This document shows positions 17,403-27,138 of a DNA stretch of 64,000 nucleotides, piece after piece. The stretch comes from Allobosea sp. 67-29 (GTDB taxonomy: Bacteria > Pseudomonadota > Alphaproteobacteria > Rhizobiales > Beijerinckiaceae), in assembly GCF_001898115.1 (NCBI RefSeq), contig NZ_MKSQ01000014.1:196109-260108 (forward strand). The letters are read 5' to 3'. The notes under the pieces were generated by a model that had not been told where the DNA came from, did not search any database, and saw only the letters and a program-made list of their open reading frames with translations. Made by a program: the position numbers and the translations under genes. Within the stretch, counting starts at the first letter, position 1; each line of letters opens with the position of its first letter.

Positions 17403-18863
17403 TCACACCACCTCGAACCAGCTCCACAGCCCAAGGTCGAAGCGCTCCAGCACCGTCGACGAGATCAGCCAGCGGCCGGGATTGTCGGCGATGAAGGCGA
17501 TGTGCCGCTTCTTTCCTTCGGGGATCTGCACCGTGTCGAGAAAATAGTTCTCCCAGCCGTCGTCGAGCGGGTGCAGCAGCCGGAAGGCGTGGCCATGCAC
17601 GTGCAGGGGCTGGACGAAGGTGGTGCGGTTGTCGATCGCCATCACGATCGGAGTGCCGCGCTTGACGCTGAACAGTGGCTTGCCATCCCGGGCGCCGGTG
17701 CCGCCATTGACCAGCCAGGGCCGGGCGAGGTCGAGGCCGGTGAAGTCGAGCGTTCTGTCAGGCGTCAGCCTGGCGCCGCCTTCGATCACCATGTCCGGCC
17801 GCAGCGCATCCTGCATCCGGACGGCGGCGGGCAGGGCAGGGTTGAGCTTGAGTGCAGGCGCCGCCGCAGGCGGCACCTTCGCCGCGCCCTCGGTGACGAT
17901 GCGAACCAGCGGTAACCCCGGGCCGATCAGCGCCGTGACGTTGACGGAGGCGCCGGCTTCGACCGGCAGGTCCAGCACGACATCGTAGCGCGTCCCCGGA
18001 GCGAAGGGCAGCTGCGCATGAACCGGTTCGAAGGTTTCCGTCGGCTGCCCATCGACGGCGATCACGGCCGCCTTCGCGCCGTCGAAGCGCAGCCGCATGA
18101 TCCGCGCGTTGCAGCCATTGGCGAGCCGGAGCCGGACGCGCGAGCCCGGTCGCAGCTTGACCGGCTGCGGCGGCGGCTTGCCATTGACGGTGAGCCAGCT
18201 CCCCAGCCGTCCGGCTGCCGCCGCGCTCGCGCCATGTGGCTCGAAGGGCTGGATCGCCTGATCGTCGCCGATCAGCCAGTCCGTGACGAGCATCGGCAGG
18301 TCGAGATCGACGGCCGGCGGCTCTTGCTCTTCGACGATCAGCAGCCCGCCCAGGCCTCTGCCAGCCGGCTCGGAGGAGCCGCCCAGTACCAGCGGGCGAT
18401 AGAGGATCGTGCCCGAATCCGGCGGCGTCAGCCGGTATTCGAAGCTCTCGCCCGGCGCGATCGGAGGTCGGCTGAAACCGCCAACCCCGTCCTGCGACGC
18501 CTCGCCGCGCAAGCCCTGCCAGTGCAGTGAGAGAAGTGCCGTCGTCCTGTTCTCCAGCTTGAAACGCAGCGTCTCGCCCTGCTTGATTCGCAGGACCGGT
18601 CCCGGTGTCGCGCCGTCGAAGGCCCAGATGTCGCTTTCGACTGCCGGCGCCGGCCGCAAGCGGATCTTGGCCGGGCCGGCGACCAGCGTCCTCGGCGGCC
18701 CGTCTCCCGACGAAGTGTTGGCTTCGGGTGGCGTCTGGCTCAGGGCGCGGCCAGGCAGCGCGGCGAATGGGGGAGTGAGCAGGGCGGCACCGCCCAGCCC
18801 GGCCAGCATCTGGCGGCGGCTCGCCCGAAGGCGGGTGGGGCGGTCTGGCGGCGGGCGCGTCAT
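17403..18863 (-). CDS. Multicopper-oxidase-fold protein lacking most copper ligands, Tat-exported
   Basis: A 486-residue periplasmic protein with a twin-arginine signal (SRRQMLAGLGGAALL, residues 15-29) and three cupredoxin domains. The four copper motifs are mostly lost. The first is H114-W-Q instead of HWH; the second is LYRPL (154-158) instead of WYHxH; the third keeps histidines (LHVHGH, 420-425); the last reads WLISSTVLERFDLGL (465-479) where active enzymes have WxxHCHxxxHxxxGM, so the type 1 Cys and all its neighbours are replaced. It is therefore probably not a laccase; the family has a precedent in FtsP/SufI, which is copper-free and structural. Start at 18863 gives a proper signal peptide. 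Confidence 0.88.
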   Translation of the reverse strand: MTRPPPDRPTRLRASRRQMLAGLGGAALLTPPFAALPGRALSQTPPEANTSSGDGPPRTLVAGPAKIRLRPAPAVESDIWAFDGATPGPVLRIKQGETLRFKLENRTTALLSLHWQGLRGEASQDGVGGFSRPPIAPGESFEYRLTPPDSGTILYRPLVLGGSSEPAGRGLGGLLIVEEQEPPAVDLDLPMLVTDWLIGDDQAIQPFEPHGASAAAAGRLGSWLTVNGKPPPQPVKLRPGSRVRLRLANGCNARIMRLRFDGAKAAVIAVDGQPTETFEPVHAQLPFAPGTRYDVVLDLPVEAGASVNVTALIGPGLPLVRIVTEGAAKVPPAAAPALKLNPALPAAVRMQDALRPDMVIEGGARLTPDRTLDFTGLDLARPWLVNGGTGARDGKPLFSVKRGTPIVMAIDNRTTFVQPLHVHGHAFRLLHPLDDGWENYFLDTVQIPEGKKRHIAFIADNPGRWLISSTVLERFDLGLWSWFEVV

Positions 18864-19051
18864 GGCTCCCGCATAATCCGGCGGCCTCGCGCTGGCGAGA
18901 GGCTTGCGTGGGGCGGCGACTGAAAAGCGGCGGCGGGCCCTTCTTCGCAGAACCGTCATTTTTTTGCTGCAACCGCCGCCTGAAATGCGTATAGCGCTGC
19001 GGCTTGACGATGGCCGCGCTGCGTTTGCTCGCGCGCAGCGCTATCGGGCCG

Positions 19052-19136
19052 GCGGGCGTGGCGGAACTGGTAGACGCACTGGATTTAGGTTCCAGCGGCG
19101 AAAGTCGTGGGGGTTCGAGTCCCTCCGCCCGCACCA
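19052..19136 (+). tRNA. tRNA-Leu (UAG)
   Basis: An 85-base class II tRNA with a 7-bp acceptor stem (GCGGGCG / CGCCCGC), a long variable arm and an encoded CCA end. The anticodon loop is TTTAGGT between CTGGA and TCCAG, giving anticodon TAG, which reads CUA and, with wobble, other CUN leucine codons. The T arm has GGTTCGAGTCC. It stands alone upstream of tig. Confidence 0.97.
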
Positions 19137-19332
19137 CTGGCCGAAGATCATCGCGTGCCCGTCAGGGCGCGCAAACGATGATCGGTAGTTTGTTGATGCA
19201 TCGGATTATTCCGAGAGGTGGAGCCCACTTTTCGGTTCGGTGTGAGAGAGTTTTTCGCGAGCGCGACGGCGGTCGGAACCGGCGTCGCGCTTTGGACATT
19301 GATGACGTAAACGAGCTGTTGGCGGTACAAAA

Positions 19333-20778
19333 ATGAACGTGACCGAAACCCTGTCCCAGGGCCTCAAGCGCGAATTCCAGGTGGTGCTGAACGCCGCCGA
19401 CCTGAAGACCAGGCTCGACGACAGCCTCCAGGATCTCCAGGGCAAGGCCAAGATCAACGGCTTCCGTCCCGGCAAGGTGCCGGTCGCGCATCTGCGCCGC
19501 CTCTATGGCCGCTCGGTCATGTCGGACGTGCTGCAGAGCGCCGTCAACGAAGCGAACCAGAAGATCGTCGCGGACAACAACCTGAAGCTCGCCTTCGAGC
19601 CGCAGATCCGGTTCCCCGAGAACAAGGATGAGATCGAGGCCGCGATGGAGGCCAAGGGCGATCTCGCCTTCACCGTCGCGCTCGAGGTGCTGCCGAAGAT
19701 CGAGCTCGCCGACATCTCCGACGTCGCGCTCGTCAAGCCCGTCGCCGAGGTGCCGGACGCCGATGTCGATGCCGCGCTGGAGCGCATGGCCGCCGGCAAC
19801 CGCAGCTATTCCTCCAAGGGCGAGAAGGCCAAGGCCGAGAAGGGCGATCGCCTGATCATCTCCTTCGTCGGCACCTTGGACGGCGAGAAGTTCGACGGCG
19901 GCACGGGCGAGGGCATCCCGCTCGACCTCGGTGCCGGCCAGTTCATTCCCGGCTTCGAGGAGCAGCTCGAGGGTGCCAAGACCGGCGAGACGCGCACCGT
20001 CAAGGTCACCTTCCCGGAGAACTACGCGGCCGAGAACCTCGCCGGCAAGCCGGCCGAATTCGAGGTCACCGTCACGGACGTCCAGGGCCCCGATGCGGTC
20101 AAGATCGACGACGAGCTCGCCAAGGCTTTCGGGATGGAATCGCTCGACGCGCTGAAGACCGCCGTGCGTGAGCAGATCGGCCGTGACTTCACCGCCCAAT
20201 CGCGCCGCAAGCTCAAGAAGAGCCTGCTCGACGCGCTGGATGGCAAGTACACCTTCGAGCTGCCGCCGACCCTGGTCGAGCAGGAGTTCTCCGCCGTCTG
20301 GAGCCAGGTCGAGGCCGACATGAAGCAGGCCGGCAAGACCTTCGCCGACGAGGACACCACCGAGGACGCCGCCCGCGCCGACTACCGCAAGATCGCCGAG
20401 CGTCGCGTGCGCCTCGGCCTCGTGCTGGCCGAGATCGGCGAGCAGGCCAAGGTCCAGATCTCGGATGACGAGGTCACGCAGGCTTTGATCGAGCGCGCCC
20501 GCCAGTTCCCGGGCCAGGAAAAGCAGGTCTGGGAGTTCTATCGCAAGAACCCGCAGGCGCTCGCCGAGATCCGCGCTCCGATCTTCGAGGAGAAGGTCGT
20601 CGACCATCTGCTCGGCCAGGTGAAGGTCGCCGACGAGACCGTCTCGCGCGAGGCGCTTTTCGCCGACGACGACTCCGAGGAAGCGGCCGACGCCAAGCCG
20701 AAGAAGGGCGCCGCGAAGAAGACCAAGAAGGCCGATGCCAAGGCTGAGGAGAAGGCGGCCGACGACGCCTCCGCCTGA
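19333..20778 (+). CDS. tig: Trigger factor, ribosome-associated chaperone and prolyl isomerase
   Basis: A 481-residue protein of full trigger-factor length. The N-terminal ribosome-binding domain carries the signature loop GFRPGKVP (around residues 45-52), the FKBP-type isomerase domain spans about 165-245 ([20 protein letters not shown] and [16 protein letters not shown]), and the helical C-terminal arms end in a Lys/Ala-rich tail. It binds nascent chains at the exit tunnel. It is the first gene of the tig-clpP-clpX-lon block and is closed by an intrinsic terminator. Confidence 0.98.
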   Translation: MNVTETLSQGLKREFQVVLNAADLKTRLDDSLQDLQGKAKINGFRPGKVPVAHLRRLYGRSVMSDVLQSAVNEANQKIVADNNLKLAFEPQIRFPENKDEIEAAMEAKGDLAFTVALEVLPKIELADISDVALVKPVAEVPDADVDAALERMAAGNRSYSSKGEKAKAEKGDRLIISFVGTLDGEKFDGGTGEGIPLDLGAGQFIPGFEEQLEGAKTGETRTVKVTFPENYAAENLAGKPAEFEVTVTDVQGPDAVKIDDELAKAFGMESLDALKTAVREQIGRDFTAQSRRKLKKSLLDALDGKYTFELPPTLVEQEFSAVWSQVEADMKQAGKTFADEDTTEDAARADYRKIAERRVRLGLVLAEIGEQAKVQISDDEVTQALIERARQFPGQEKQVWEFYRKNPQALAEIRAPIFEEKVVDHLLGQVKVADETVSREALFADDDSEEAADAKPKKGAAKKTKKADAKAEEKAADDASA

Positions 20779-20808
20779 GGCCGCTCGGCAACCTTAACGC
20801 CAACATTC

Positions 20809-20845
20809 GCGCCGCCGGCCTTCGCGACCGGCGGCGCTTCCCTTT
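20809..20845 (+). terminator. Intrinsic terminator of tig
   Basis: A perfect 10-bp stem (GCGCCGCCGG / CCGGCGGCGC) with a 9-base loop and the pyrimidine tail TTCCCTTTTC, 31 bases after the tig stop codon. Confidence 0.8.
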
Positions 20846-20941
20846 TCAGCCGCGCCTGCCGTGCTTATGTGGTTGTCTTCCTGACAGCCGCTGATTCGAT
20901 AAATCGCCGCGACGCGGCGCTCTCACCCGAGGATTGACCCC

Positions 20942-21565
20942 ATGCTTCGCGATCCGATCGAGACCTACAACAATCTCGTCCCGATGGTGGTCGAGCAGTC
21001 GAGCCGCGGCGAGCGCGCCTTCGACATCTATTCGCGCCTGCTGCGCGAGCGCATCATCTTCCTGACCGGCCCGGTCGAGGACGTCTCGGCCTCGCTCGTC
21101 GTCGCCCAGCTTCTCTTTCTGGAAGCCGAGAACCCGAAGAAGGAAATCTCCTTCTACATCAACTCGCCCGGCGGCGTGGTCACCTCCGGCCTGTCGATCT
21201 ACGACACCATGCAGTTCATCCGCTGCCCGGTGACGACGCTCTGCGTCGGCCAGGCCGCCTCGATGGGCTCGCTCCTGCTGACGGCCGGCGCCAAGGACAT
21301 GCGCTTCGCCCTGCCGAACGCCCGCATCATGGTTCACCAGCCCTCCGGCGGCTATCAGGGCCAGGTCACCGACATCCTGATTCACGCCAAGGAGGTCGAG
21401 AGCCTGAAGAAGCGGCTGAACGAGATCTACGTGAAGCACACCGGCCGCAGCTACGAGGAGATCCACAACGCTCTCGAGCGCGACAACTTCATGACGGCCG
21501 ATCAGGCCAAGGAGTTCGGGCTGATCGACAAGGTCCTCGAAAAGCGGGCCGACGAGCCGGCGTGA
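20942..21565 (+). CDS. clpP: ATP-dependent Clp protease proteolytic subunit
   Basis: A 207-residue serine protease subunit with the complete catalytic triad: S107 in GQAASMGS, H132 in MVHQPSGG and D181. The N-terminal [34 protein letters not shown] is the family signature including the processing site region. Fourteen subunits form a barrel that degrades substrates fed by ClpX or ClpA. clpX lies 272 bases downstream, a gap that holds room for a separate clpX promoter. In this group ClpXP degrades CtrA and other cell-cycle regulators, which ties it to divK in the same window. Confidence 0.98.
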   Translation: MLRDPIETYNNLVPMVVEQSSRGERAFDIYSRLLRERIIFLTGPVEDVSASLVVAQLLFLEAENPKKEISFYINSPGGVVTSGLSIYDTMQFIRCPVTTLCVGQAASMGSLLLTAGAKDMRFALPNARIMVHQPSGGYQGQVTDILIHAKEVESLKKRLNEIYVKHTGRSYEEIHNALERDNFMTADQAKEFGLIDKVLEKRADEPA

Positions 21566-21837
21566 GGCTGCGGCGGGCAGGCCAGATCCTGTGGGTTGGC
21601 TCGCGGCCTTGGAATGCCCATATTGAAAGGCTATCGGCCTCGTGTTTGCATGGGGCCGGGGGTGAGCGGACAGGCGCTCCGTCATGAACCGGTTTGGGGC
21701 GGCCCTGCGTATCCGGATGTATCGGAACGGGTCGTTAACCTAATCATCGTGATCTGAGCGCTTATTTATGACGGAGGGACGACGTACGCATTCGCTTCGG
21801 CCTATGCGGCGCGGGCCTCCGGAACTGGAGATGGACA

Positions 21838-23109
<1,272 letters not shown>

Positions 23110-23133
23110 GCGGCGTCCGCATCGCGACGACGG

Positions 23134-23166
23134 AACGCGCGCCGCTTGGCGCGCGTTTTGCGTTTT
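23134..23166 (+). terminator. Intrinsic terminator of clpX
   Basis: A 10-bp perfect stem (AACGCGCGCC / GGCGCGCGTT) with a GCTT loop and the tail TTGCGTTTTG, 25 bases after the clpX stop. Confidence 0.85.
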
Positions 23167-23471
23167 GATCGACACGCCCGCGCCGCAGTGCCGCATTGCG
23201 GCAGGCCGGTTCGAAACTAAAACACGCGGCACCAAACCGAAGGTGGGTTTACCGAGGGTTTCCGGCCACGCAAGGCAGCGGTGCATGAACCGGTTGCCTC
23301 GCTTGAAAGCCGGCGAGGAAGTCTCCACCTTAGGTCCACTTGCGAGAGTCGCATGCCTGTCGAGGGTGCGGCACGCGAGGGCGGAAGGGTGAATGGTCGC
23401 CCTGGCCGCATACGTCCGATCGTTCCGCCCATCTTGGGGGTTCGCCGGGCGCAACTGCAAAGGACAAGTCA
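23167..23471. other. Non-coding region between clpX terminator and lon
   Basis: About 305 bases without a supported gene. Heat-shock control of lon is expected in this group; the best sigma-32-like start is CTTGAAA at 23302-23308 followed about 14 bases later by CTCCACCT, a poor -10 match, so I only note it. The in-frame extension of lon upstream of 23472 lacks similarity to Lon and was not included. Confidence 0.4.
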
Positions 23472-25895
23472 ATGACGTCGACGCCCCGCGCTCCCTTCGT
23501 CTCTGGCGAAACCGGCACCTACCCGGTTCTGCCTCTGCGCGATATCGTCGTGTTTCCCCATATGATCGTCCCGCTCTTCGTCGGCCGTGAGAAGTCCATC
23601 CGCGCGCTCGAGGAAGTGGTGAAGACGGACGGGCTCATCCTGCTGGCCACGCAGAAGAACGCCGGCGACGATGACCCGCAGCCCAACGAGATTTATGAGA
23701 TCGGCACGCTCGCCCGCGTGTTGCAATTGCTGAAGCTGCCCGACTCCACCGTGAAGGTGCTGGTCGAGGGCGTCGGCCGCGCCAAGGCCTCGTCCTATTC
23801 CGCCAGCGACTCCTTCTATGAGGCGGAAGCCACCGGCCTCGCCGAGGAGGAGGGCAAGAAGGTCGAGATCGAGGCTCTGGCCCGCTCGGTCGTCTCGGAG
23901 TTCGAGAGCTATGTGAAGCTCAACAAGAAGATCTCTGGCGAGATCGTCGCAGCCGTCTCGCAGATCGACGAGCCCACCAAGCTCGCCGACACGGTCGCCT
24001 CGCATCTGGCGGTCAAGATCGCCGATCGGCAGGCCGTGCTGGAGATCACCAACGTCGCCCATCGTCTGGAGAAGGTCCTGTCGCTCATGGAGAGCGAGAT
24101 GTCCGTGCTCCAGGTCGAGAAGCGCATCCGCTCGCGCGTCAAGCGCCAGATGGAGAAGACCCAGCGCGAGTACTATCTCAACGAACAGATGAAGGCGATC
24201 CAGAAGGAGCTGGGCGACGGCGAGGAAGGCCGTGACGAGCTGGCCGAGCTGGAAGAGCGCATCGCCCAGACCAAGCTGACCAAGGAAGCCCGCGACAAGG
24301 CGACGGCCGAGCTGAAGAAGCTGCGCCAGATGTCGCCGATGTCCGCGGAAGCGACCGTGGTGCGCAACTATCTGGACTGGATGCTCGGGATCCCGTGGGG
24401 CAAGAAGTCGAAGATCAAGAAGGACCTCAACGCCGCCCAGCTGGTGCTCGATGACGATCATTTCGGCCTCGACAAGGTCAAGGACCGCATCGTCGAATAT
24501 CTCGCCGTGCAGCAGCGCGCCAACAAGCTCGCCGGTCCGATCCTGTGCCTCGTCGGCCCTCCGGGCGTCGGCAAGACCTCGCTCGGCAAGTCGATCGCCA
24601 AGGCGACCGGCCGCGAGTTCGTGCGCATGTCGCTCGGCGGCGTGCGTGACGAGGCCGAGATCCGCGGTCACCGCCGCACCTATATCGGCTCGATGCCCGG
24701 CAAGATCATCCAGTCGATGAAGAAGGCCAAGACCTCGAACCCGCTCATCCTGCTCGACGAGATCGACAAGATGGGCCAGGACTTCCGTGGCGACCCCTCG
24801 GCGGCCCTGCTGGAGGTGCTCGATCCCGAGCAGAACTCGACCTTCAACGATCATTACCTCGAGGTCGATTACGACCTGTCGAACGTGATGTTCGTGACGA
24901 CGGCGAACACGCTGAACATCCCGCCGGCCCTGCTGGACCGCATGGAGGTTATCCGCATCGCCGGCTACACCGAGGAAGAGAAGACCGAGATCGCCCGCAA
25001 GCACCTGATCGCGAATGCGATCAAGAAGCACGGGCTCGACGGCAAGGAGTGGTCGATCACCGATCAGGCCCTGCAGACGCTGGTGCGGCGTTACACCCGC
25101 GAGGCTGGCGTCCGTAACCTGGAGCGCGAGATCTCCAACACGGTCCGCAAGGGCGTGAAGGACATCGTGCTCGGCAAGAAGGCGAAGGTGGTCGTCGACG
25201 AGCCGCTGCTCGAGGAGTATCTCGGCCCGCCGCGCTATCGCTACGGCATGGCGGAGACGGAGAATCAGGTCGGTGTCGTCACCGGCCTGGCCTGGACCGA
25301 GGTCGGCGGCGAACTGCTGACGATCGAGGGCGTCATGGTGCCCGGCAAGGGCCGCATGACCGTCACCGGCAACCTGCGCGACGTGATGAAGGAATCGATC
25401 TCGGCGGCGGCATCCTATGTCCGCTCGCGGGCCGTCGATTTCGGCATCGAGCCGCCGCTCTTCGACCGGCGTGACATCCACGTCCACGTTCCCGAGGGCG
25501 CGACCCCGAAGGACGGCCCGTCGGCCGGCATCGCGATGGCGACCACCATCGTCTCGATCCTGACCGGCATCCCGACCAATCGCGACGTCGCCATGACCGG
25601 CGAGGTCACGCTGCGGGGCAGGGTGCTGCCGATCGGCGGTCTGAAGGAGAAGCTCCTGGCGGCTCTGCGCGGCGGCATCAAGAAGGTGCTGATCCCCGAG
25701 GAGAACGCCAAGGACCTGATCGACCTGCCGAAGTCGGTGAAGGACGGCATGGAGATCATCCCGGTCGCGCGCATGGAGCAGGTGCTCCAGCATGCGTTGA
25801 CCCGCCAGCCGGTTCCGATCGTCTGGGAAGAGGATCTCAAGGCTCCGCTGCCCAAGGGCGGCGACGAGGATCCGGCGGGCGTCGTCGCCCACTGA
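23472..25895 (+). CDS. lon: Endopeptidase La (Lon protease)
   Basis: An 807-residue Lon of the LonA type. Domains in order: N-terminal substrate-binding PUA-like domain beginning [26 protein letters not shown], coiled coil, AAA+ module with Walker [12 protein letters not shown] (about 357-367) and Walker [11 protein letters not shown], and a C-terminal protease domain with the Ser-Lys dyad S684 (in PKDGPSAG) and K727 (in GLKEK). It degrades misfolded and regulatory proteins; in Caulobacter it removes CcrM and DnaA. The ATG at 23472 begins right before the conserved N-domain. Confidence 0.98.
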   Translation: MTSTPRAPFVSGETGTYPVLPLRDIVVFPHMIVPLFVGREKSIRALEEVVKTDGLILLATQKNAGDDDPQPNEIYEIGTLARVLQLLKLPDSTVKVLVEGVGRAKASSYSASDSFYEAEATGLAEEEGKKVEIEALARSVVSEFESYVKLNKKISGEIVAAVSQIDEPTKLADTVASHLAVKIADRQAVLEITNVAHRLEKVLSLMESEMSVLQVEKRIRSRVKRQMEKTQREYYLNEQMKAIQKELGDGEEGRDELAELEERIAQTKLTKEARDKATAELKKLRQMSPMSAEATVVRNYLDWMLGIPWGKKSKIKKDLNAAQLVLDDDHFGLDKVKDRIVEYLAVQQRANKLAGPILCLVGPPGVGKTSLGKSIAKATGREFVRMSLGGVRDEAEIRGHRRTYIGSMPGKIIQSMKKAKTSNPLILLDEIDKMGQDFRGDPSAALLEVLDPEQNSTFNDHYLEVDYDLSNVMFVTTANTLNIPPALLDRMEVIRIAGYTEEEKTEIARKHLIANAIKKHGLDGKEWSITDQALQTLVRRYTREAGVRNLEREISNTVRKGVKDIVLGKKAKVVVDEPLLEEYLGPPRYRYGMAETENQVGVVTGLAWTEVGGELLTIEGVMVPGKGRMTVTGNLRDVMKESISAAASYVRSRAVDFGIEPPLFDRRDIHVHVPEGATPKDGPSAGIAMATTIVSILTGIPTNRDVAMTGEVTLRGRVLPIGGLKEKLLAALRGGIKKVLIPEENAKDLIDLPKSVKDGMEIIPVARMEQVLQHALTRQPVPIVWEEDLKAPLPKGGDEDPAGVVAH

Positions 25896-25915
25896 CCGCG
25901 ATTACATCGACCCGG

Positions 25916-25947
25916 GCCGCCGGCGCGCAAGCGCCGGCGGCTTTTTT
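25916..25947 (+). terminator. Intrinsic terminator of lon
   Basis: A perfect 11-bp stem (GCCGCCGGCGC / GCGCCGGCGGC) with a GCAA loop and six Ts, 20 bases after the lon stop. It is the clearest terminator in the window. Confidence 0.95.
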
Positions 25948-26107
25948 GCGGGTCGTTTGGGCAGGCAGCCGCGGTTTGCCCGGCGAGGACCTCGGTCCAG
26001 ACCTGGCGCGCGGGCAGTCGTGGGCATATCTTGGGCGCCAAGAGACGTTTGGCGGAGCGTCCGTATAAGCGGGCGCAAAAACCGATCACTCGGCAATGGT
26101 TTGAACA

Positions 26108-26183
26108 TGGTGGGCGGTGACGGGCTCGAACCGCCGACATTCTCGGTGTAAACGAGACGCTCTACCAACTGAGCTAACCGCCC
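26108..26183 (-). tRNA. tRNA-Val (UAC)
   Basis: A 76-base tRNA with acceptor stem GGGCGGT / ACCGCCC, discriminator A and encoded CCA. The anticodon loop TTTACAC lies between CTCG-type stem halves and gives anticodon TAC for valine. D arm TAGCTCAGTTGGTAGAGC and T arm GGTTCGAGCCC are canonical. A possible promoter on the minus strand is TTGCGA, 17 bases, TAAACG just upstream. Confidence 0.97.
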
Positions 26184-26296
26184 TTGCGCTCGCGTTTAAG
26201 GCCTTGTCGCCCTGATCGCAAGCCGCCTCGCAACGAGTTGCGCCGCCGAAGCGCCGCTTGCGGAATTCCGCCATCTTCCTCGGCACTCATGCCGGG

Positions 26297-26725
26297 ATGA
26301 CCATCGGACCATCGCATTCACGCAGTGCCGCGCGCCTGCTTCTCGTCACGGCGCTCACCGGCGTGCAGCCTGCGATGGCGCAGTCAGCGGTGCCCGATTC
26401 CTTCTTCGCGGGGCGGCCGGCCTTTTCGCAACCGGAGCAGCCGGGGGTCCCCGCGAGCTGCGAGAGCATCGCCGCGCAGCTTCCCGATTCGGTCCCGCCC
26501 GATTCCCGTGTCGACATGGCGATCGCCGGGCCGGTCACGCTGATCCAGAGCGACGGTACTGTCTGGTATGTCGCGGTCTGTGCCGATCCGGGCGTGCGCG
26601 TGCTCTGCGTGACCTACGGCGCGGGCGATCTCAAGCTGGGCGACATTGCGGTGCTGCGCGGTGGCTACAGCCGCCAGAATACCCGCCACGTGATGCTCGA
26701 TCCCTGCCTCGCCTCGCGCGAATGA
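26297..26725 (+). CDS. Hypothetical secreted protein
   Basis: A 142-residue protein with a convincing Sec signal peptide (residues 1-28, ending GVQPAMAQS). The mature part is small and has four cysteines (in VPASCESI, AVCADPG, RVLCVTYG and LDPCLASRE), which could form two periplasmic disulfides. No known domain is recognised. It lies between two tRNA genes and is not packed with any neighbour. The ATG at 26297 was chosen because it gives the signal peptide; an upstream ATG at 26258 would add a non-signal leader. Its product probably folds in the periplasm. Confidence 0.65.
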   Translation: MTIGPSHSRSAARLLLVTALTGVQPAMAQSAVPDSFFAGRPAFSQPEQPGVPASCESIAAQLPDSVPPDSRVDMAIAGPVTLIQSDGTVWYVAVCADPGVRVLCVTYGAGDLKLGDIAVLRGGYSRQNTRHVMLDPCLASRE

Positions 26726-26809
26726 GCCCTCGACCGGCCTCGCGGCAACTGCCGCTGCGCGTGGTCCGGGATAATTTCCCGCCGATGTGATTTTGCCGGC
26801 ATCGGGCGC

Positions 26810-26838
26810 TTGACACTTCCGGCCGGGGGCAATACTCA
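26810..26838 (+). promoter_or_regulatory. Sigma-70-type promoter of tRNA-Asp
   Basis: A consensus -35 TTGACA (26810-26815), a 17-base spacer and the -10 TACTCA (26833-26838), 37 bases before the mature tRNA-Asp. This is the best housekeeping promoter match in the window. Confidence 0.75.
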
Positions 26839-26874
26839 CCACCCCGCTGCCGGCGAATGCCCCAGCCGCCCTGC

Positions 26875-26951
26875 GCGGGCGTAGCTCAGTTGGTTAGAGT
26901 GCCGGCCTGTCACGCCGGAGGTCGCGGGTTCGAGCCCCGTCGCCCGCGCCA
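26875..26951 (+). tRNA. tRNA-Asp (GUC)
   Basis: A 77-base tRNA with acceptor stem GCGGGCG / CGCCCGC, discriminator G and encoded CCA. The anticodon arm GCCGG-CCTGTCACG-CCGG gives GTC for aspartate. It is followed by a short 7-bp hairpin at 26986-27002 that lacks a T-tract. Confidence 0.97.
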
Positions 26952-27138
26952 TTTAAATCAAGAACTTAGGTTCCCTTTTCGCTTGCCGCCTCCTTGAGGC
27001 GGTGATCCGGCGTCCGCCTCTCCGCCCCCTTTGCCATCTCCTGTTGCGGTCGCTGCGCGCTGGCAGGCCAAAGCCTGCGTGCACCCCGACGCCGACCGGC
27101 CTCGAGCGCCGACGGCGGCCGTGCGATGCCCCAAGGCA

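Noticed and set aside
19162-20607. A 481-residue open frame opposite tig
   Set aside because: Shadow of trigger factor; composition is Leu/Asp/Gly-rich as expected from antisense of acidic codons.
23469-25892. A very long open frame opposite lon
   Set aside because: Lon is fully conserved on the plus strand; the opposite frame has no family features.
26986-27002. Hairpin after tRNA-Asp as a terminator
   Set aside because: A 7-bp stem without T-tract on either strand; not convincing.
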